This document shows, piece after piece, positions 23,235-26,621 of a stretch of DNA of 26,621 nucleotides (position 1 is the first letter of the stretch; each line of letters opens with the position of its first letter). Below the pieces are notes generated by a model. It was not told where the DNA came from and made no database searches. It worked only from the letters and a program-made list of their open reading frames with translations. The translations under genes were made by a program, and so were the position numbers. The stretch is from positions 1 through 26,621 of the forward strand of contig JAKIUK010000056.1 of assembly GCA_021647585.1 (NCBI GenBank), read 5' to 3'. Origin of the DNA: Methylococcaceae bacterium. GTDB lineage: Bacteria > Pseudomonadota > Gammaproteobacteria > Methylococcales > Methylomonadaceae.

Positions 23235-23786
23235 TTAGTTACTATTTCTGTTTATAAGATTCAAAAATTCAATGCGAGTACTACGGTCTTCTCTAAAAAT
23301 ACCCGTCATTACTGAAGTTGTCATCACTGAGTTTTGCTTTTCAACACCACGCATCATCATGCATAAATGTTTTGCCTCAACTACAACTGCCACTCCTTTA
23401 GCATTAATGGACAACTCAACCGCATCAGCTATTTGCTTGGTTAATTTTTCCTGAATTTGCAAACGTCTTGCATACATATCAACAATACGAGCCAATTTGG
23501 ATAATCCCAAAACCTTACCTTGAGGGATATAAGCGATATGACATTTACCAATAAAAGGTAACAAATGATGCTCACATAAAGAATACAGCTCAATATCTTT
23601 TACGATTACCATATCCTCTGTATCGGCTTCAAAAATTGCACCGTTCAACACCTCTTCCAGTGTTTTCTCATAGCCATTATTTAAAAACCTGAAGGCCTTA
23701 GCTGCTCGATTAGGTGTATCAAGCAACCCTTCACGCGTCACATCCTCACCAATTTCAGTAATAATTTTGGAAAAATATTCTTCCAT
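23235..23786 (-). CDS. folE: GTP cyclohydrolase I (type IA, zinc)
   Basis: Makes 7,8-dihydroneopterin triphosphate from GTP, the entry to folate synthesis; also the source for queuosine precursors. Zinc ligands C71 and H74 (S-L-C-E-H-H) and C142 (K-H-L-C-M-M-M-R-G) are intact, with the G-L-S-K-L-A-R-I-V block between. The 183-residue protein is at the short end of the family. Start taken at ATG 23786; a TTG directly before it (23789) is in frame. It sits 2 nt upstream of hemH, an operon pairing of folate and heme genes. Confidence 0.95.
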   Translation of the reverse strand: MEEYFSKIITEIGEDVTREGLLDTPNRAAKAFRFLNNGYEKTLEEVLNGAIFEADTEDMVIVKDIELYSLCEHHLLPFIGKCHIAYIPQGKVLGLSKLARIVDMYARRLQIQEKLTKQIADAVELSINAKGVAVVVEAKHLCMMMRGVEKQNSVMTTSVMTGIFREDRSTRIEFLNLINRNSN

Positions 23787-23823
23787 CAATCCATCTCTGT
23801 TATATAAATAGCATGCAATTGTA

Positions 23824-24807
23824 TCACAGTAGAATGCTGTTTAATGCTTCTAACACAACAGTCTCATCAGCTCCTTTTTTAGTTGCATTTTCGCTCAAGG
23901 TTCTACGCCATGCCCGGGCCCCTGGCACACCATGGAAAAGCCCCAGGATATGTCGCGTAATACTATGTAACCTGCCGCCTTGCAACAAATGTTGTTGTAT
24001 ATAAGGTATTAATTCCATTATCACTTCATGCCGTGTTTTTATGGACCCTGACATAGCAAATAATTGCACATCAACTTCAGCCAACAGATAAGGGTTGTGG
24101 TAAGCCTCTCTACCCACCATCACTCCATCGACATGCTGTATGATTTCCTTGGTCCTTAGTAAAGAAGTCACCCCACCATTTAAAATAATATGTAACCCAG
24201 GAAAATCTTTTTTTAACTGATAAACGACTTCATAACGTAATGGAGGAACATCTCTATTCTGCTTGGGTGACAACCCCTTTAACCAGGCTTTTCTCGCATG
24301 AATAATAAAAGTTTCACATCCAGCATCTGCAATAGTCGAAATAAAGCACAGCAATTGTTCATAAGAATCCAGATCATCAATACCTATACGTGACTTTACC
24401 GTCACAGGAATGGAAACAGACTGCTGCATTGCACTGATACACTCAGCCACCAACTCTGGCTCTGCCATCAGGCAAGCACCAAACCGTCCATTTTGAACTC
24501 TGTCACTAGGGCATCCTACATTTAGATTGACTTCATCATAACCATACTCTTCAATAATCTGTGCACAGCGTGCCAAATCCTCTGGGTTACTACCACCTAG
24601 CTGAAAAGCAACCGGGTTTTCAGATGGATTAAATGTTAAAAACCGCTGCTGGTCACCATGAATAATTGCACCTGTAGTCACCATTTCCGTATATAACATT
24701 GCTTGACTGGTAAGCAGGCGATGAAAATGACGACAATGTTTATCCGTCCAGTCGAGCATGGGCGCCACAGAGAAGGTGTGGCACGGTATAACCCTGTTTC
24801 TACTCAT
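23824..24807 (-). CDS. dusA: tRNA-dihydrouridine(20/20a) synthase
   Basis: FMN-dependent reduction of U20/U20a in the tRNA D-loop. The 327 residues form the TIM-barrel Dus fold with A-P-M-L-D-W-T-D at the start, catalytic C99 in N-V-G-C-P-S-D, and the DusA-specific H-A-R-K-A-W-L-K-G-L-S-P-K-Q-N block. G-V-M-V-G-R-E-A-Y marks the FMN phosphate region. It is first of a possible dusA-folE-hemH unit; the gap to folE is 37 bp. The ATG has no obvious ribosome site. Confidence 0.95.
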   Translation of the reverse strand: MSRNRVIPCHTFSVAPMLDWTDKHCRHFHRLLTSQAMLYTEMVTTGAIIHGDQQRFLTFNPSENPVAFQLGGSNPEDLARCAQIIEEYGYDEVNLNVGCPSDRVQNGRFGACLMAEPELVAECISAMQQSVSIPVTVKSRIGIDDLDSYEQLLCFISTIADAGCETFIIHARKAWLKGLSPKQNRDVPPLRYEVVYQLKKDFPGLHIILNGGVTSLLRTKEIIQHVDGVMVGREAYHNPYLLAEVDVQLFAMSGSIKTRHEVIMELIPYIQQHLLQGGRLHSITRHILGLFHGVPGARAWRRTLSENATKKGADETVVLEALNSILL

Positions 24808-24842
24808 TTTATAACGAATTATTTCTGTTTATTTATGTACTT

Positions 24843-24872
24843 TTTGTATCATTTTGACTAGTACTCTGTCAT
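24843..24872 (-). promoter_or_regulatory. Candidate dusA promoter
   Basis: On the minus strand ATGACA (plus 24867-24872), an 18-bp spacer and TACAAA (plus 24843-24848) match the sigma70 hexamers at 5 and 4 positions. The predicted start leaves a leader of about 30 nt before the dusA ATG (24807). Moderate match only, in AT-rich sequence. Confidence 0.3.
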
Positions 24873-24911
24873 TGTTTTATTGATGGGTAGAGGGCGTTGA
24901 GAAGTAGCTAG

Positions 24912-24941
24912 CTGCTAGGCGCACGAGTAAAGAACTAGCAG
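24912..24941. repeat. Short inverted repeat upstream of dusA
   Basis: CTGCTAG (24912-24918) and CTAGCAG (24935-24941) form a perfect 7-bp inverted repeat with a 16-nt loop. Neither strand has a T run next to it. It lies in the decayed stretch between the sensor remnant and dusA; function, if any, unknown. Confidence 0.4.
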
Positions 24942-24997
24942 GTTAATCCAAACCAGTGCAACAACGCAGATGATAATTTATCAGCTTTCTATCCCCA

Positions 24998-25549
24998 TCA
25001 ATACAACATTGATGGAATACTAGTATAGTACGTCATAATCTTGTGACTTTCTTCACTTAGTTGTAATTCTTTGTTTGTCGATTGGATTCTTCTAAAAATT
25101 GGTACAATTAACAAAACACTGCACACCATTAAAATACTAATAGTTAAGGCGACGAGTTCCGCTGTCAGGTCTGCTGAATAAGCAATGTCACCAGTGATTG
25201 TGCGATAAAGTGTTATTAACAGCCTTAAACCCATTAACCTAGAAAGATCAGTTGGGCGCGGAATTATAGTGCAAGATATTGGTTTCACAATGTTTTAAAA
25301 AAATTTGAGCTTCACCCATTAGGTTAAGCAGGCATTTTTTGAAGTGCTGTGGAATCTAGAGCTTGTGCTAGAAACCGTAAGCCAACTGATTTTTCTAGGA
25401 TTAACGGCATTGCAGCTGCAATAAAAAGCCCAGGCCTTCCATTTTCCTGTGACCAATATGAGGCGCACAGATAAAAATGCAGCGATAAACTGTAAAACTG
25501 TGGGATTTCCAAAAAAAACTGTTGACACGAAGCTTATACCGAGATACAC
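24998..25549 (-). pseudogene. Broken membrane PAS-sensor gene, interrupted by MITE
   Basis: Pieces of one membrane sensor N-terminus can be joined. Piece one (from GTG 25549) has a hydrophobic helix and ends V-T-G-K-W-K-A-W-A-F. After removing one T from the five-T run (plus 25423-25427) the frame continues I-A-A-A-M-P-L. The MITE interrupts next. Removing it with one duplication copy continues M-G-L-R-L-L-I-T-L-Y-R, then a second helix (L-V-A-L-T-I-S-I-L-M-V-C), and L-Q-L-S-E-E-S, the usual entry to a PAS domain. The reading stops at 24998; a further shift there would read I-D-G-D-R-K-L-I-N, PAS-like, for another 20 codons. Such N-termini normally precede PAS, GGDEF or histidine kinase domains; none remain. 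Clearly non-functional. Confidence 0.75.
25238..25399. mobile_element. MITE family A, copy 2 (162 bp)
   Basis: It has the same 18-bp terminal repeats as copy 1 (25238-25255 and 25382-25399) and a perfect 5-bp target duplication ATTAA (25233-25237, 25400-25404). Compared with copy 1 it lacks a 49-bp block that in copy 1 is flanked by AAGT, as left by a short-repeat deletion, and it also lacks about 40 bp upstream. It is inserted in the same orientation as copy 1. Confidence 0.88.
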
Positions 25550-25619
25550 ATTGGTTCAATCATAGTTGGTGTAATAATAATTGGAAAATACTTACACCTC
25601 ACATCCAATACATTTCTTG

Positions 25620-26288
25620 TTAGACATTTTTTTGATCAATGATTGATTCACTTGGCGTCTGTTCTTGCTTATAAACATACCATACAATAATGCTCATAAC
25701 TACCATTTCCCCTGCATCTTCAATTAGTCCCCAGATTGACTTCCCCCAGGGAATGGCAATATGAAGCATATCCACAAAAACACCGAAGAATGCTAAATAC
25801 ATAACTAATATAAAAAGATATTTAGATACCTGCTTTGCTTTGCTGTCACTAAATAAGTACCCTCCCCCAATAAACGAGAAAAGTAGCACGCCAAAAAACA
25901 TTGATACACTGAGCTCTCCAAAATCCTGTGCTCGTAAATAAAACATGGGTTGAAATTCAAGGTAGTGAGCCAAAAAACTTCCTAAATTTTCATGAATTTG
26001 AAAAGAATCATCAAGCAGGAAATACAGGAACAATAAAGACCAGGCAAAAAATATAATTTGTTTTCTATTCCTTGCCAGTTTCAATAAAAGTAACATTATG
26101 CTGAGCTCTTTTATATATTGAAATACCTCCGCGTATCCAAGCTCCCTTTCAATAGAAAAAAGTGGGTTTGATATTAAATGTAACTTGTAGATACCATGAA
26201 GCAATACAAAAATACAATCGATGAGAAACAATAAAGCTAACAATCTTACTGATTTCTTTTTAAGGCCAAAAACAATAACATGTTCCAT
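25620..26288 (-). CDS. Six-helix integral membrane protein of unknown function
   Basis: A 222-residue protein with about six hydrophobic helices (roughly 14-33, 56-71, 78-93, 126-146, 156-176, 190-206). Helix ends carry an unusual set of polar residues: D93-D94 with H99-E100 (L-L-D-D-S-F-Q-I-H-E), D122 and E125 (Q-D-F-G-E-L), D173 and H176 (V-D-M-L-H), and E190-D191 with E194 (L-I-E-D-A-G-E-M). This pattern suggests a metal-binding or hydrolytic site within the membrane, in the manner of CREST-type hydrolases, but homology to them is not shown. ATG 26288 has AAGGAAA upstream. The gene is intact although the neighbouring sensor gene is decayed. Confidence 0.7.
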   Translation of the reverse strand: MEHVIVFGLKKKSVRLLALLFLIDCIFVLLHGIYKLHLISNPLFSIERELGYAEVFQYIKELSIMLLLLKLARNRKQIIFFAWSLLFLYFLLDDSFQIHENLGSFLAHYLEFQPMFYLRAQDFGELSVSMFFGVLLFSFIGGGYLFSDSKAKQVSKYLFILVMYLAFFGVFVDMLHIAIPWGKSIWGLIEDAGEMVVMSIIVWYVYKQEQTPSESIIDQKNV

Positions 26289-26387
26289 TTTCCTTTTATA
26301 CCTTAATCAAAATAACCGTATATATCACCTGATGCCGGTTGCAACCATGAATGCTGATAGTTTCTATCTGATGATGAGATACTGATA

Positions 26388-26621
26388 TTATACACCAAAC
26401 ACCTCTAATAAAATAAACGAAAAAAGTACTGAAGTATACAGGTCATTTTTGATTACATCCTTTATATCACTCTTAATACAGTCAATATAAGCACATGTTG
26501 AACTAAACCGCTTCGCGGAGGCTTGGTGCTTCTCTAGCCTCAGTTTTCCCTTTTGTAACAAATAGTCGCACACTCCACATAGACCGCTTTTGGTCTGTAT
26601 GTTAGGAGTAGTACGATGACC
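26388..26621 (-). CDS. Partial ORF running off the right edge, unknown
   Basis: The frame is open from the right edge to a stop at 26388 (77 codons). The portion nearest the edge lies over three hairpins, which argues against coding there, while the C-terminal part ends in a hydrophobic stretch (S-V-L-F-S-F-I-L-L-E-V-F). A GTG at 26573 could be a start. I recognise no family; it may be the tail of a gene beyond the window, a decayed gene, or chance. Confidence 0.2.
   Translation of the reverse strand, partial: GHRTTPNIQTKSGLCGVCDYLLQKGKLRLEKHQASAKRFSSTCAYIDCIKSDIKDVIKNDLYTSVLFSFILLEVFGV
26508..26609. repeat. Cluster of three hairpins at the right edge
   Basis: Three stem-loops follow each other: CCGC-TTC-GCGG (26508-26518), GAGGCT/AGCCTC (26518-26523, 26536-26541) followed on the plus strand by AGTTTTCCCTTTT, and a longer one pairing ACTCC-ACAT-AGACC (26572-26585) with GGTCT-(GT)-ATGT-(TA)-GGAGT (26592-26609). 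The first two share a base and could compete. On the plus strand the second resembles a weak terminator. Origin unknown. Confidence 0.45.

Noticed and set aside
25324..25512. 62-residue ORF (M-E-I-P-Q-F...) as a separate gene
   Set aside because: Its first half is an out-of-frame reading of the sensor remnant and its end runs into the MITE; only its I-A-A-A-M-P-L part is the original frame.
1..26621. CRISPR arrays, tRNA or rRNA genes, prophage or defence genes
   Set aside because: I looked for regularly spaced repeats, cloverleaf-like segments and signature motifs on both strands and found none; the repeats present are dispersed pairs or single inverted repeats. A tRNAscan or CRISPR-finder run would be decisive.

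Overview
This 26.6 kb window is a mostly conserved chromosomal stretch of an AT-rich gammaproteobacterium. Three things point there: the gene order yceF / yceD-rpmF-plsX-fabH-fabD-fabG-acpP-fabF-pabC-mltG-tmk-holB-pilZ-tatD, the atypical type IV pilus PilZ between holB and tatD (the Pseudomonas-like arrangement), and a PomA/PomB-type flagellar stator pair. A lineage such as Methylococcales would fit the birA-coaX-SPOR grouping and base composition, but that is a guess from memory, not something the sequence proves.

Layout. (1) 147-2904, minus: birA, coaX and a SPOR-like membrane protein, tightly coupled. (2) 2916-5344, minus: Na+-type stator pomA-pomB, then a PilZ protein with a split c-di-GMP motif; an 81-bp long inverted repeat lies between pomB and the PilZ gene. 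(3) 5501-6622, plus: a class V aminotransferase, convergent with and overlapping tatD by 4 bp. (4) 6619-17675, minus: the fatty acid/phospholipid cluster followed by folate, peptidoglycan, thymidylate and replication genes, many with 4-11 nt overlaps. Internal promoters are visible before acpP and probably before fabD. rpmF (59 aa) is present. (5) 17744-18322, plus: yceF (Maf), divergent from yceD. (6) 18607-20307, minus: an HDOD protein and a secreted lytic transglycosylase, in a zone rich in foldback repeats. (7) 20455-24807, minus: dusA, folE, hemH, a small two-helix membrane protein, and a MutS-type ATPase with two membrane helices in place of the mismatch/DNA-binding part. (8) 24808-26621: a decayed zone with a broken PAS sensor gene, an intact six-helix membrane protein, and a hairpin-rich right edge.

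The least ordinary content is a set of short non-coding repeats. Family A (18355-18605 and 25238-25399) is a MITE with 18-bp terminal inverted repeats and perfect 5-bp target duplications; its second copy sits inside the broken sensor gene, and removing it in silico restores the reading frame. Family B (19543-19700 and 20387-20446) is a foldback repeat flanking the lytic transglycosylase gene. Family C (3589-3669) is a single long inverted repeat. Four of the five lie within about 30 nt downstream of a stop codon. I found no CRISPR array, rRNA, tRNA, phage genes, transposase or recognisable defence system. The best candidate for an undescribed functional unit is the membrane-anchored MutS-like ATPase with its coupled CxxC two-helix protein.
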